From positions 1 through 32,525 of the forward strand of contig JASKKT010000026.1 in the NCBI GenBank assembly GCA_030154025.1: a stretch of 32,525 nt of DNA, in the 5' to 3' direction. This stretch comes from Methanolobus sp. (lineage in GTDB: Archaea > Halobacteriota > Methanosarcinia > Methanosarcinales > Methanosarcinaceae). The translations under genes were made by a program, and so were the position numbers. The notes beneath the pieces were generated by a model. That model was not told the origin of the DNA, made no database searches, and worked only from the letters and a program-made list of their open reading frames with translations. Of this stretch, positions 14,924 to 22,867 are shown in pieces. Within the stretch, counting starts at the first letter, position 1. The number at the start of each line of letters is the position of its first letter.

Positions 14924-15093
14924 GAACAATCCTGGACCTGACCATCGATGAACGTGAGAAGATCCTCCGGGAAGCAAACATGAGATGCTATCGTGAGATA
15001 GCCGAGGATATGGATATCCCGGTCGGTACAATCAAACGGGTGGTTCGAACACACCAGAACACCCGACTAAAACGCTATATGGAAACGCACTGA
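14920..15093 (+). CDS. Small helix-turn-helix protein
   Basis: The product is 57 aa and consists almost entirely of one HTH: LTIDEREKILREAN, then YREIAEDMDIPVGTIKRVV and a basic tail (RLKRYMETH). ATG overlaps the previous stop, and its TGA is 9 bp before the terminase small subunit. It may be a regulator or an extra DNA-recognition piece for packaging; the position next to TerS makes the second idea worth testing but it is inference. Confidence 0.75.
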   Translation: MRTILDLTIDEREKILREANMRCYREIAEDMDIPVGTIKRVVRTHQNTRLKRYMETH

Positions 15094-15102
15094 GGGGAAA
15101 CA

Positions 15103-15552
15103 ATGGTATCAAAAACATCATCTAAAAAAGTTAACTCTGTTGATAAAAGACAGGTGGCTTTAGAACTCCGCAAGGATTGTTACACCTTTCAGGAAATAGC
15201 TGACCAGTTGGGGATTACCAAGGGGTACGCATACAAGCTTGTGGCAAAGGGCCTTGCAGAACTTACAGAGAAGGTCAGGAGCTCTGCAGATGAGCTGAGA
15301 GAGCTTGAGAACATCCGCCTGGACACTCTCTGGTCAAAGGCCTATCCATCAGCTCAAATGGGGGATCTTGCAGCAATCAATACCTGCCTGAAGATCAGTG
15401 AAAGAAGATCTAAACTTAATGGCCTGGACTCTCCCACCCGTGCAGACATCACTGTTACACCTAATCCACCTGCTTTACCTGTAACAGAGCAGGAAAAACA
15501 GATTCTCAACGAGTTAGCCAGGATAAGAGGAGGCCTTGAAGATGACGAATGA
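15103..15552 (+). CDS. terS: Terminase small subunit (TerS)
   Basis: This 149-aa protein has an N-terminal HTH (FQEIADQLGITKGYAYKLV, residues ~28-46) and a helical middle (AELTEKVRSSADELRELENI, about 51-70) with a GDLAAINTCLKISERRSKL stretch near 88-106. These are the DNA-recognition and oligomerisation parts of tailed-virus small terminases. It should recognise the packaging site and recruit TerL. GAGGGG lies 7 bp before the ATG. Its end overlaps the TerL start by 11 bp, the usual TerS-TerL arrangement. If the element is a satellite, TerS would decide which DNA enters helper particles. Confidence 0.85.
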   Translation: MVSKTSSKKVNSVDKRQVALELRKDCYTFQEIADQLGITKGYAYKLVAKGLAELTEKVRSSADELRELENIRLDTLWSKAYPSAQMGDLAAINTCLKISERRSKLNGLDSPTRADITVTPNPPALPVTEQEKQILNELARIRGGLEDDE

Positions 15553-16972
15553 GGAGACCTCCACACCTGCCCTATTCGCTCAACATGTTAGCCGTGGTCA
15601 ATGGCTGCCTGCAAAGCATCTAAGGTTGCTCTCTGACAAGCTGGTCGATGTGGCTGCAGGCAATATCAGACACCTCATGATCTTCATGCCACCGAGGCAC
15701 GGCAAGAGCGAACTCACATCGAAATACTTCCCCGCTTGGTACTTGGGCCTCAATCCGGACAAGCGGGTAATCCTGACTTCCTATGAAGCCGACTATGCGG
15801 CAACCTGGGGATATCGGGCCCGGAACATCCTCCTGGAGTACGGTCATCTGTTCGGTGTCAAGGTATCCCCGGAGTCTTCTGCCAGGAACCGATGGGACAT
15901 TGAAGGCCATCTCGGGGGGATGAGCACTGCAGGAGTGGGAGGGGCAATCACCGGAAAGGGCGCTCACCTTCTCATCATCGACGACCCTGTGAAGAACGAT
16001 GAGCAGGCCAACAGTAAGACTTACAGGGACAAAGCTGCAGAATGGTACAAGTCCACAGCTTACACTCGCCTTGAGCCAGGTGGAGCAATCATCATCATTC
16101 AGACCAGATGGCATGAGGATGACCTCTCAGGAAGGCTGCTGAAAGAAGAGCCTGACAAATGGACAGTGATTAACCTGCCTGCTCTGGCGGAAGCTGATGA
16201 CCAACTTGGCAGGCTTCCAGGGGAGGCACTATTCCCCCGCAGGTATCCCGTGGAATCCCTCTCGGAGATCAAGCAGACAGTAGGGTCCTATTGGTTCAGT
16301 TCTCTCTACCAGCAAAGGCCACAGATCGAAGAAGGTGCCATCTTTAAGCGGCAGTACTTCAAGTACTTCGAGGCCACACAGGACGGCTTTGTGCTGCACT
16401 CCGGAAACATCGACAAGAAGGTGTCAAGATCTGCCTGCAAGGTCTTCCAGACATGTGACCCCGCAGCTTCTACCAAAGACACAGCTGACTACTTCGTGCT
16501 GGCCACCTGGGCACAGACCCCGGACATGGATCTACTCTTGCTTGATGTGAACAGGACAAGACTTGAAGGCCCCGAACAAGTAAAGTTGTTTAAGTCCGAG
16601 TTTTCCAAGTGGCAGCCAACCTTCCAGGCAGTGGAGACAGTTGCAGCCGGGAAGATCCTCTATCAGATGCTTGTCCGTGAAGGCCTGCCAGTGAGGGAGC
16701 TCAAACCAGACAAGGATAAGGTTACCAGGGCACTGCCTGCAGCTGCCAGGATGGAGGCCGGGACAATCTACCTCAAGAGAGGAGCCCCCTGGCTTGTGGA
16801 CTATGAGGATGAGCTCACATCATTCCCGAAGGGTGCACATGATGACCAGGTGGATGTAACCTCTTATGCGGTCCAGATGATCATGCACAGGCCAGCTACT
16901 GTCCCCAGGTTCCAGCCAGGGTTCGGGATATCGGGTGGCATCGGTTATGGTCTTTCAAGTACGTGGATCTGA
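15542..16972 (+). CDS. terL: Terminase large subunit (TerL), packaging ATPase-nuclease
   Basis: The protein is 476 aa from the ATG at 15542, which has GAGGAGG at 15527-15533; the upstream TTG at 15536 is less likely. The ATPase domain has Walker A MPPRHGKSE (residues 49-57), Walker B LLIIDDP (143-149) and QTRWHEDD (187-194). The nuclease domain has acidic residues Asp306 (TCDPAA), Glu365 (AVETVAAGK) and Asp434-Asp435 (HDDQVD). All parts expected of a full tailed-virus TerL are present. It cuts concatemeric DNA and pumps it through a portal. No portal, protease or capsid gene follows, unlike in tailed virus genomes, where these normally come next. Confidence 0.95.
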   Translation: MTNEETSTPALFAQHVSRGQWLPAKHLRLLSDKLVDVAAGNIRHLMIFMPPRHGKSELTSKYFPAWYLGLNPDKRVILTSYEADYAATWGYRARNILLEYGHLFGVKVSPESSARNRWDIEGHLGGMSTAGVGGAITGKGAHLLIIDDPVKNDEQANSKTYRDKAAEWYKSTAYTRLEPGGAIIIIQTRWHEDDLSGRLLKEEPDKWTVINLPALAEADDQLGRLPGEALFPRRYPVESLSEIKQTVGSYWFSSLYQQRPQIEEGAIFKRQYFKYFEATQDGFVLHSGNIDKKVSRSACKVFQTCDPAASTKDTADYFVLATWAQTPDMDLLLLDVNRTRLEGPEQVKLFKSEFSKWQPTFQAVETVAAGKILYQMLVREGLPVRELKPDKDKVTRALPAAARMEAGTIYLKRGAPWLVDYEDELTSFPKGAHDDQVDVTSYAVQMIMHRPATVPRFQPGFGISGGIGYGLSSTWI

Positions 16973-16990
16973 TGGGGTGATTGCATATTT

Positions 16991-17497
16991 TTGTGTCACG
17001 ACTATCACCCAGATGGATATGGCGTTATCTGCACTAACAACTGTGAACACCGCCCTACCTGCACAAAAGCGAAGATTCCACTTTTAATACATGCCGCTAG
17101 TGTAGAGTGTCAAAACAGAGGAGCTTCTTCTGAGGATCCTGTGCAGGCCGCCTGCATCCAGATAGACAGTATCCAGCCAGATGCTTACCTCAATGACCTT
17201 GTTCACCATGACCCCGGCTTTGATGACAGTGATCTTCTTTATACTGGCTGCTCGAGGCCAGGGTGTTCAAACACGATTCCCCTCTTAACGTCTCAATGGA
17301 ATTTCTTTTTTGATGTGTACCACCGCAAGTATGGGAGAATGATGCTGCCATATTGTTGTAAGGACTGCCTGGAAGATCACATGAGAACACTTAAACCGGG
17401 ATCTTGTCTGCTTTTGGTTTCCACTGATCTCACATTCATGAGAAAGAAGCATATCTGCACTGTGGTCTTGAATGATACTCTTCAGGCATCCGTTTAA
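16991..17497 (+). CDS. Cys-rich putative zinc-binding protein
   Basis: The frame of about 168 codons opens at TTG 16991 after an in-frame stop overlapping the end of TerL. No ATG or GTG is available near the N-terminus, so the start is uncertain. Cysteine groups stand out: GVICTNNCEHRPTCT near residues 11-25, GCSRPGC near 87-93 and LPYCCKDCLEDHM near 119-131. These could bind two or more metal ions. No known family is recognised and it bears no resemblance to portal, scaffold or capsid proteins. It fills the position after TerL where a portal gene would be expected. Confidence 0.55.
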   Translation: MCHDYHPDGYGVICTNNCEHRPTCTKAKIPLLIHAASVECQNRGASSEDPVQAACIQIDSIQPDAYLNDLVHHDPGFDDSDLLYTGCSRPGCSNTIPLLTSQWNFFFDVYHRKYGRMMLPYCCKDCLEDHMRTLKPGSCLLLVSTDLTFMRKKHICTVVLNDTLQASV

Positions 17498-17527
17498 CTT
17501 GTTAGATTTGATGCGGTTGCCTCATAT

Positions 17528-17547
17528 TTTCAACTTTCCTTTATATA
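17528..17547 (+). promoter_or_regulatory. Twin promoter, copy 2
   Basis: This is the same 20 bp as at 11144-11163. TTTATATA ends 24 bp before the ATG at 17572, so the transcript should start at or just before the start codon. The sequence match stops sharply on both sides, as expected for selection on a regulatory site rather than recent duplication of the locus. Confidence 0.75.
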
Positions 17548-17571
17548 GTTGTACGTGTGACGTGTGAAGTG

Positions 17572-17724
17572 ATGAATATGTACGATCGGCAAGAGTGGGC
17601 TCAGGTATTGATTCCCAAGGCAACAAGGGACGAGATACGCGAGACCGCGAAAACCCACGGCTTGAAGATCTGGCAAGTTGTGGACAGCTCCCTCCAGAGT
17701 TTCAAAACAGGTGAACGACTATGA
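17572..17724 (+). CDS. Small RHH-like protein, paralog B
   Basis: The product is 50 aa. Its core (EWAQVLIPKATRDEIRETA, then GLKIWQVVDSS) aligns with paralog A at 11200-11331 in a strand-helix-helix pattern. The start is the ATG at 17572, or possibly the in-frame ATG at 17578. Given the twin promoter the mRNA is near leaderless. The stop overlaps the next gene (ATGA at 17721), so it leads a three-gene unit with the two genes that follow. Confidence 0.65.
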   Translation: MNMYDRQEWAQVLIPKATRDEIRETAKTHGLKIWQVVDSSLQSFKTGERL

Positions 17725-18137
17725 AAACAAATACTAACACACTTGAATCAAAGTTCGAGGACTTCAAGAAAGATGTCCTGGCAGAGTATCAGGAAACAAC
17801 CCGCAAGTACCAGGAAGAGGTCAAAGAAAAGGAATATATGAGAGGCCTTAAATCTCTCGCTGATACGCTCCCTGACCTTGAGAACATGCCAATCACAAAG
17901 GCCAACGCAGACAATGTGATCAACGTGTTCAAGCTCCTGGACCGTTTCCAGAAGGATCCTGACATCTATACCAAGAAGTGGGATGCCGTGGCAATCGAGC
18001 TTACTGGAAAGGATTACGGCTTTGACAAGAAGATGGCATACAGCATCTACTACATGGCCCGCTATGCCAAAGCACATGAACGCCTTGCATCCAAGAAGAC
18101 AGAACTCTATCAGGTCATTACCGGGGTGAATTTATGA
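17721..18137 (+). CDS. Hypothetical protein, 138 aa, helical
   Basis: The N-terminal ~45 residues are a charged likely coiled coil (SKFEDFKKDVLAEYQETTRK then YQEEVKEKEYM). The rest is helical with conserved-looking aromatics (GFDKKMAYSIYYMARYAKAH). No family is recognised. It is coupled at both ends (ATGA overlaps at 17721 and 18134). In size and coiled-coil content it could be a scaffold-like or capsid-remodelling factor, but nothing in the sequence shows that. Confidence 0.65.
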   Translation: MKTNTNTLESKFEDFKKDVLAEYQETTRKYQEEVKEKEYMRGLKSLADTLPDLENMPITKANADNVINVFKLLDRFQKDPDIYTKKWDAVAIELTGKDYGFDKKMAYSIYYMARYAKAHERLASKKTELYQVITGVNL

Positions 18138-18313
18138 GCAACGACGAGATCATTCAGAGAGCTGTCAAAAATGCTCTTGATGACTTCTACCAGAAAAAGA
18201 GTGAAGCCCCTATAAGATCCGAAGTGTCAGGATCCTTCAGAACCGATGAGTATGTCGCGCCTGAAGGACTTGGTGTGACCGGTATCACTGTGACCACCGG
18301 CAAGCAACGGTGA
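18134..18313 (+). CDS. Hypothetical protein, 59 aa
   Basis: ATG at 18134 overlaps the preceding stop. The first ~22 residues form a helix (DEIIQRAVKNALDDFYQKK); the rest is Gly/Thr-rich and probably flexible (GLGVTGITVTTGKQR). No family is recognised. It is the last protein gene of the element, followed by non-coding sequence and the structured RNA. Confidence 0.6.
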   Translation: MSNDEIIQRAVKNALDDFYQKKSEAPIRSEVSGSFRTDEYVAPEGLGVTGITVTTGKQR

Positions 18314-18424
18314 AAAGAGGAGATGGCTTTATCCGGGCAGGGATATGACGACAGCCGAGATCTTCTGTTTTCATATCCTTTTGATCCTATTTTCTAATCT
18401 CTTTTGAAATTCACGCAGTTCATG

Positions 18425-18450
18425 AAATTAATCCGAAATATGGTTAAGTA
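18425..18450 (+). promoter_or_regulatory. Promoter-like segment of structured RNA copy 2
   Basis: AAATTAATCCG followed 9 nt later by TTAAGTA, matching 4424-4448 in sequence and spacing. CGAAATATGG in the gap is a good BRE/TATA candidate. The distance to the conserved RNA block is the same as in copy 1. Confidence 0.55.
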
Positions 18451-18461
18451 CCTGAAGCACA

Positions 18462-18610
18462 AAAAATTAATCGTGGGCGTTGGGAGTAACGCGCCGGGGT
18501 AAGAACAGAATTCAACCTTGAATATTGGGAAACGTTAGAGAAGTAACGCGGGAGGCATCTGGAAGCGTGGTGGCGGAAGATGTCTCTGTATCCCACCAAG
18601 GCATTTTTTC
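18462..18610 (+). ncRNA. Structured RNA, copy 2 (element-borne)
   Basis: This copy is homologous to 4462-4606 and lies about 135 bp inside attR. P1 is GCGTT/AACGC at 18477-18491 region. P2 is ATTCA/TGAAT at 18510-18523, extended by a few outer pairs. P3 is CGTTA/TAACG at 18533-18548. P4 is GAGGCATCT at 18552-18560 with AGATGTCTC at 18578-18586 around the loop GGAAGCGTGGTGGCGGA. A T6 tract follows at about 18604-18609. Compared with copy 1, P4 keeps pairing although three base pairs changed on both strands, and loop length (17 nt) is unchanged. Selection on RNA structure is the simplest explanation. Its function is unknown. Confidence 0.7.
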
Positions 18611-18736
18611 CGTATATTTCTTACACTAAAAAAAGAAGCTCTTGAACACGCATGACCGGCTTGAATAGAAGAATGAATATACCATAGTATATACATAAAA
18701 CAAAACAAAAGAAACATAGTCCGCATAGGACTATCT

Positions 18737-18761
18737 AAAGAATTTTAGTGGACTGGTCGGG
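18737..18761. repeat. attR: attR: right attachment site inside the tRNA-Ala 3' end
   Basis: The 17-bp core at 18745-18761 is identical to 6847-6863. Here the core continues into the T-arm of the intact tRNA-Ala gene, so the element keeps the tRNA whole on integration. Confidence 0.93.
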
Positions 18762-18820
18762 AATTGAACCCGAGGCCTCTACCATGCCAAGGTAGCGATC
18801 TTCCCCTGATCTACCAGCAC
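18749..18820 (-). tRNA. tRNA-Ala (GGC anticodon), integration target
   Basis: The minus strand folds as a tRNA: D-stem GATC/GATC, anticodon stem CTACC/GGTAG with loop TTGGCAT (anticodon GGC), T-stem TCGGG/CCCGA with loop TTCAATT, discriminator A. The acceptor stem has the alanine identity pair G3-U70. Position 2 is U opposite C71, a mismatch where a G-C pair would be expected. CCA is not encoded. A TATA-like CATATAATAT lies upstream (18844-18853, minus strand). Its 3' 13 nt belong to the att core. Confidence 0.92.
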
Positions 18821-19000
18821 AGTAATTGACCACATACAGATATTATATGAAATAAAGTTATCGCTAGAAACCAGCCTGAAAATCACACTGTGCAAATTAA
18901 GCACATGAGTTGAAGGTGATCTGAGCGAAATATTAAAGTACCTGTGTGCGTATTTGGAGTGTCGCTTGAATAACACAAGATTCAAGAGACAGACCAAAAT

Positions 19001-19074
19001 GGGCCCGTAGCTTAGCTCGGTGGAGCGCACGGCTGATAACCGTGAGGTCCTGAGTTCGAATCTCAGCGGGCCCA
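19001..19074 (+). tRNA. tRNA-Ile (GAU anticodon)
   Basis: Acceptor stem GGGCCCG/CGGGCCC is perfect, the anticodon stem CACGG/CCGTG encloses CTGATAA (anticodon GAT), and the T-loop TTCGAAT is standard. The discriminator is A and CCA is not encoded. A BRE/TATA-like CGAAATATTAAAG lies at 18926-18938. The minus-strand frame running through it is a tRNA artefact. Confidence 0.95.
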
Positions 19075-19442
19075 TATTAGTTTTCTTTTAGTGGACCCTT
19101 AGCATAATTAGCTTCTGCAATTATCCCGATATAAGAACAGTGGTTGCACTTAATGCCCTTATCCTGCTTATGCCTTATATAGGCTTTATTGCAGCCAGTA
19201 ATCTATTCTATGAAATATACGTTGCTGACTCAATATTTTGCTGTAATATGGATTAATATATAATAAATGCTTATAATAGTAGTGCGCTCACACCGCATCA
19301 AAATCATGTATAAGTTAGCAAGAAAACTGTTGAGCAGCTACCTGTTTAGCAGACAAATGTCCGTTCGGACAGCGAGGAAAAGTGTCTTAGATACTAGCCA
19401 AGCCTTCAGACAAAACGAAATGACATCATTCGGTGATATTCC
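19075..19442. other. Intergenic region without a gene
   Basis: This is AT-rich spacer between tRNA-Ile and the winged-helix regulator. Several TATA-like stretches occur (for example TATTAATATATAATAAATG near 19252-19270), but no gene or strong repeat is seen. Confidence 0.6.
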
Positions 19443-19817
19443 ATGAGAGAAAAGAAACCCCACAATATGAATGAAAAGGATTATGAGATGGTTGAGTTGC
19501 TCAGGAAACTGGATATAAACAGGCCTGTCGCACTGACAATCGCAACCCTGGCAAGTGGGGATGAAATAACTTCCCGCGAGATCGAAGCAACTTCAGAACT
19601 GCGCCAGCCTGAAGTAAGTATTGCCATGAAGTACCTTAAAGACAATAACTGGGTCGAGATAAGGGAAGAAAAGAAGAACGAAGGTAAAGGCAGGCCGGTC
19701 AAGCTGTACAGGCTGGTAATTCCCTTGGAAGAGATAGTCAGCTCGATCGAAGAAAAAGTGCTCTATGAAAGCAGATCAGTGCTTGAGAATATAGAGAAAC
19801 TCAAAAGCTTCACCTGA
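19443..19817 (+). CDS. Winged-helix transcriptional regulator (ArsR/TrmB-like)
   Basis: The 124-aa protein has a winged helix between about residues 25 and 90: RPVALTIATLASGDEITSRE, then LRQPEVSIAMKYLKDNNWVE as recognition helix, and a wing with basic residues (EEKKNEGKGRPVKLYRLV). The C-terminal ~30 residues form a helix suited to dimerisation (EEIVSSIEEKVLYES). It is a cytoplasmic DNA-binding regulator; no ligand-binding cysteines are seen. No co-directional close neighbour suggests its target; the next gene starts 181 bp away. Confidence 0.8.
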   Translation: MREKKPHNMNEKDYEMVELLRKLDINRPVALTIATLASGDEITSREIEATSELRQPEVSIAMKYLKDNNWVEIREEKKNEGKGRPVKLYRLVIPLEEIVSSIEEKVLYESRSVLENIEKLKSFT

Positions 19818-19998
19818 GGCAAACAGATCCAGGCTTGCCTTCGGGCAGTCTCGCAGGAAGGCAAATACTTTTTTTCTTCATCCAGGGCTATTTTATGTGC
19901 TAACCGACAGTTTCTTCAAGCGCAGGTATTATATCAGGATATCCATTCTCATACTCACACACTGCAACAGATGAATTGCAATAAAGGGAGTTATTCTT

Positions 19999-21240
19999 TT
20001 GAGCACCATTAGTGAAAAAATATTCAGCCGTGCATCCGGAACCAAGGCCAAAGCAAACGATTTTGTCATAGCGGATGTAGACTATGCAATGGCACATGAC
20101 GGGACAAGCATCCTTGCGGTAAGATCATTCAGGGAAATGGGGACCGAAAAGGTATGGAACCCGGACAGGATTATTATTCCTTTCGATCACCTCACACCTG
20201 CAAACACAGATACTACCGCAGCCCTCCAGAAGGACATCAGGGAGTGGCTGCAAGCGCAAGGGATAAAGAACTTTTATGACATAGGAGAAGGCATATGCCA
20301 CCAGGTGCTTCCTGAGAAAGGGTTTGCACTGCCAGGCAAGCTTATCGTGGGTGCCGATTCCCACTCCTGCACCTACGGAGCTTTCGGAGCTTTCGGCACC
20401 GGCGTGGGGGCCACGGACATGGCAGAGATATTCTCAACAGGAAAGCTCTGGTTCAAGGTCCCGGAAAGCATCAGGATAACAGCAGAAGGAAAACTGGGAA
20501 AGCATGTCTATGCAAAGGACCTCACGCTCAAAATAATAGGAACCCTTGGTGTCGCTGGGGCCACTTATAAAGCCGCGGAGTTCTATGGCAGCACAATAGA
20601 AGGTCTTTCAGTCTCCGGCCGCATGACCCTGTGCAACATGGCAATAGAGATGGGCGCAAAGGCAGGAATAGTGCCTCCGGACAGTAAGACCTTTGAGTAC
20701 CTGAAAGGGCGCACCAGGGAGAAATATGAGCCCGTATACGCTGACGAAGATGCACACTATACGCAGGAATACCACTTCGCTGCAGATGGCCTGGAACCGC
20801 AGGTTGCATGCCCGCATAATGTGGATAATGTGCGCGGGATCTCAGAACTGTCGCCTACGAAAATAGACCAGGCCTTCATAGGAACCTGCACCAATGGCAG
20901 GCTCGAGGACCTCGAGGCGGCAGCCAGTATTCTCAAAGGGGAAAAGGTTGCTGTCAGGACACTTGTTATTCCCGCATCCAGAGAAATTTTCCTTGAGGCT
21001 ACCCGTAAAGGTATCATTGAAACCCTCCTTGAAGCAGGTGCGACAGTTGGCACACCCGGATGTGGCCCCTGTCTTGGAGGCCACATGGGCGTAATTGCCA
21101 AGGACGAGGTCTGCATATCAACAGCCAACAGGAATTTCAAAGGCCGCATGGGCACCGGAGGATTCGTATATCTTGCATCTCCGGCCACAGCCGCTGCATC
21201 AGCGCTTACCGGGGAGATCACCAGCCCTGCAGATATTTGA
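19999..21240 (+). CDS. Aconitase-family large subunit: 3-isopropylmalate dehydratase / homoaconitase type
   Basis: The 413-aa protein has the LeuC/HacA layout. The substrate-side motifs [19 protein letters not shown] (120-138) and FIGTCTNG (293-300) are present. The [4Fe-4S] ligands are Cys297, Cys355 and Cys358 ([11 protein letters not shown]). It dehydrates and rehydrates 2-substituted malates, either isopropylmalate for leucine or homocitrate and longer homologues for coenzyme B in methanogens. The large subunit alone does not tell which. The small swivel subunit is not next to it in this window. The start is TTG 19999, supported by GGGAG at 19986-19990; no ATG is available nearby. Confidence 0.9.
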   Translation: MSTISEKIFSRASGTKAKANDFVIADVDYAMAHDGTSILAVRSFREMGTEKVWNPDRIIIPFDHLTPANTDTTAALQKDIREWLQAQGIKNFYDIGEGICHQVLPEKGFALPGKLIVGADSHSCTYGAFGAFGTGVGATDMAEIFSTGKLWFKVPESIRITAEGKLGKHVYAKDLTLKIIGTLGVAGATYKAAEFYGSTIEGLSVSGRMTLCNMAIEMGAKAGIVPPDSKTFEYLKGRTREKYEPVYADEDAHYTQEYHFAADGLEPQVACPHNVDNVRGISELSPTKIDQAFIGTCTNGRLEDLEAAASILKGEKVAVRTLVIPASREIFLEATRKGIIETLLEAGATVGTPGCGPCLGGHMGVIAKDEVCISTANRNFKGRMGTGGFVYLASPATAAASALTGEITSPADI

Positions 21241-21288
21241 ACCATCCAACTTTCAGACAAGATAGACAATGAAAAATGAGGTGAATAG

Positions 21289-21495
21289 ATGACAAAGGAA
21301 ATCAACAGATCAAAACTCGCCCACCTGCTTGAGCACTGGGTTGAGCACAACGAAAGCCACAGCAAGAGCTTCAGGGAATGGGCCCAGAAAGTAAGGGACG
21401 CAGGCTACACAGAACTAGCCGATGACATCCTGGAAGCAGAAAAGAAAATGAGTGAATGCTCGGACCTGCTCAGGAAAGCCAGGGAAAAATGCTGA
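21289..21495 (+). CDS. Small helical protein, unknown function
   Basis: This 68-aa, highly charged protein is made of two helices rich in His and Glu in the first (SKLAHLLEHWVEHNESHSKS) and Lys/Glu in the second (ELADDILEAEKKMSECSDLL). I recall similar short HWVEHN-type proteins or domains in methanogens, but I cannot assign a function. The His-rich helix could bind metal. A GAGGTGA-type Shine-Dalgarno lies near 21278. It follows the aconitase-family gene by 48 bp on the same strand, so cotranscription is likely, and it ends before a bidirectional terminator. Confidence 0.75.
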   Translation: MTKEINRSKLAHLLEHWVEHNESHSKSFREWAQKVRDAGYTELADDILEAEKKMSECSDLLRKAREKC

Positions 21496-21568
21496 GGGTG
21501 TGCCTCTACTCCCTGTTTGGCATTATATCCATGCCAGTTGCCCATCGAGCATTCCCGTTCGGAAAAAT

Positions 21569-21610
21569 GAAAATGGCACTTCTGTTTTGATGCCATTTTC
21601 AATTTTTTAT
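21569..21610. terminator. Bidirectional terminator
   Basis: GAAAATGGCA at 21569-21578 pairs with TGCCATTTTC at 21591-21600 around a 12-nt loop. It is followed by T6 on the plus strand (21603-21608) and preceded by A5, which is T5 on the minus strand. It lies between the converging ends of the small helical gene and HMG-CoA reductase. Confidence 0.75.
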
Positions 21611-21622
21611 TATATTTTGCTT

Positions 21623-22867
21623 CTAACGCCCGAGCTTGGCGTGTGCCCGTGCAAGATGTCCGGCAGCCTGGGCGCCTATCAGGGATATCTCTCCTGCGAG
21701 CACAGCTGAAGCCACGATCTCTGCCAGTTTCCTGGAATTCGTGCCCGGGGGAGTTCCCGACCCCTTTACACCTAAAAGCCTCAGGCAGTCGCTCTGGGGC
21801 CCGAGGCCGGTGCCACCTCCTACAGTACCCACCGGAAGGGCCGGAAGAGTGACAGAACAATAGAGATCACCGTACTTTGTCAGTTCCATGGTAGTAATGG
21901 CAGTGCTGCCCTCCACAACATGAGCTGCATCCTGTCCGCAGGCAATGAACATTGCTGCGATTATGTTTGCAGCGTGTGCATTAAATCCAAGGGCACCGGC
22001 ACGTGCAGACCCAAGCAGGTTCTTCCTGTAGTTGACATCGACCATGGTCTCAGGTTTGCATTTGAGACGCTCCTCTACAAGCCCCTTCGGAATAACGACA
22101 TCTGCCGCAACAGTTTTACCTCTGCCAAGAATAGTGTTTATAGCGGCAGGTTTCTTATCGATGCACATATTGCCGGAGAGAGAGATCGGAATTGCTCCAA
22201 ACTCGTCCTCTATGAGAGAGGTCAGGGACTCCGTAGCAATCGTAACCATGTTCATGCCCATGGCATCCTTGGTATCATAGGAAAAACGAAGATAGACAGT
22301 ATTCCCGGTAACGAAGGGTTCAACACTGATGAGCTCACCGAAGCGGGTTGTCTGTGATGCCTTGTCCTTCATTCTGGCAAATACACCTGGATCCTTTACC
22401 CAGTCTGCGAATTCCCTCGCATTCGCCACGTTGTCGAGCCTGAAGACCGGGGCTCTTGTCATTACATCTTGGAAGATGCGCACATTTGCGCCATCTGATC
22501 CGGTTATTACGGAGCACCCCCTGTTCACGCTGGCAACAAGGGCACCTTCGGTGGTAGCCAGAGGGATGTGATAGGAACCTTCTGCGAACTCACCCTTTAC
22601 CTTAAGGGGGCCTGCAACTCCCAGAGGCACCTGGATAGCACCTATCATGTTCTCTATATTTCGTTTTGTTACATCCTCAAGACTGAGAGAACAGGTCCTG
22701 ATGTGCTCAAGTTCAATCCCGCTGCTCTCTTCCACCGCATACCTTCTGATCTTTACAGCAGTCTCTTTGTCAGTTAGCGAATCTATCCTGTGGAAAGAGA
22801 TGTTTCCTTTGATCACCTTTTCCAGGATATCCCTTTCATTATCGTTAAGATCATCCCTTATTGTCAT
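21623..22867 (-). CDS. hmgA: HMG-CoA reductase
   Basis: The protein is 414 aa from the ATG at 22867. Class I archaeal signatures are all present: ENMIGAIQVPLGVAGP (72-87), TTEGALVAS with the catalytic Glu (~107), DAMGMNMV, GTVGGGTGLGPQ and the C-terminal catalytic His in AAGHLARAH. It reduces HMG-CoA to mevalonate with NAD(P)H, the committed step of archaeal lipid isoprenoid synthesis. A longer frame opens at 22996, but a TATA-like CTTATAATTTAAG (22918-22930, minus strand) would place the mRNA start near 22895, so the shorter start is preferred; a GGGGAT sits before it. Confidence 0.95.
   Translation of the reverse strand: MTIRDDLNDNERDILEKVIKGNISFHRIDSLTDKETAVKIRRYAVEESSGIELEHIRTCSLSLEDVTKRNIENMIGAIQVPLGVAGPLKVKGEFAEGSYHIPLATTEGALVASVNRGCSVITGSDGANVRIFQDVMTRAPVFRLDNVANAREFADWVKDPGVFARMKDKASQTTRFGELISVEPFVTGNTVYLRFSYDTKDAMGMNMVTIATESLTSLIEDEFGAIPISLSGNMCIDKKPAAINTILGRGKTVAADVVIPKGLVEERLKCKPETMVDVNYRKNLLGSARAGALGFNAHAANIIAAMFIACGQDAAHVVEGSTAITTMELTKYGDLYCSVTLPALPVGTVGGGTGLGPQSDCLRLLGVKGSGTPPGTNSRKLAEIVASAVLAGEISLIGAQAAGHLARAHAKLGR

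Larger units (their letters stand above)
6847..18761. mobile_element. tRNA-Ala-integrated element of about 11.9 kb, candidate tailed-virus satellite
   Basis: The element is bounded by 17-bp direct repeats derived from the tRNA-Ala 3' end, with the integrase gene just inside attL. Gene order is integrase, DUF3800, divergent RHH-like/AbrB regulators, small zinc-ribbon and RHH-like genes, repeat-rich spacer, primase-helicase, HTH, TerS, TerL, Cys-rich protein, RHH-like, two unknown genes, structured RNA, attR. Starts and stops overlap repeatedly (ATGA, TAATG, GTGA), and every recognisable domain is uninterrupted, which argues against decay. Packaging genes are present but portal, prohead protease, capsid and tail genes are absent. 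Known satellites such as PICIs share this plan of integrase, primase-type replication and terminase component with borrowed capsids. A provirus that lost its structural module is the alternative. Confidence 0.88.

Noticed and set aside
18779-19075. 98-codon minus-strand frame (GPLRFELRTSRLSAVRSTELSYGP)
   Set aside because: It is the well-known false translation of tRNA sequence; it spans tRNA-Ile and part of tRNA-Ala.
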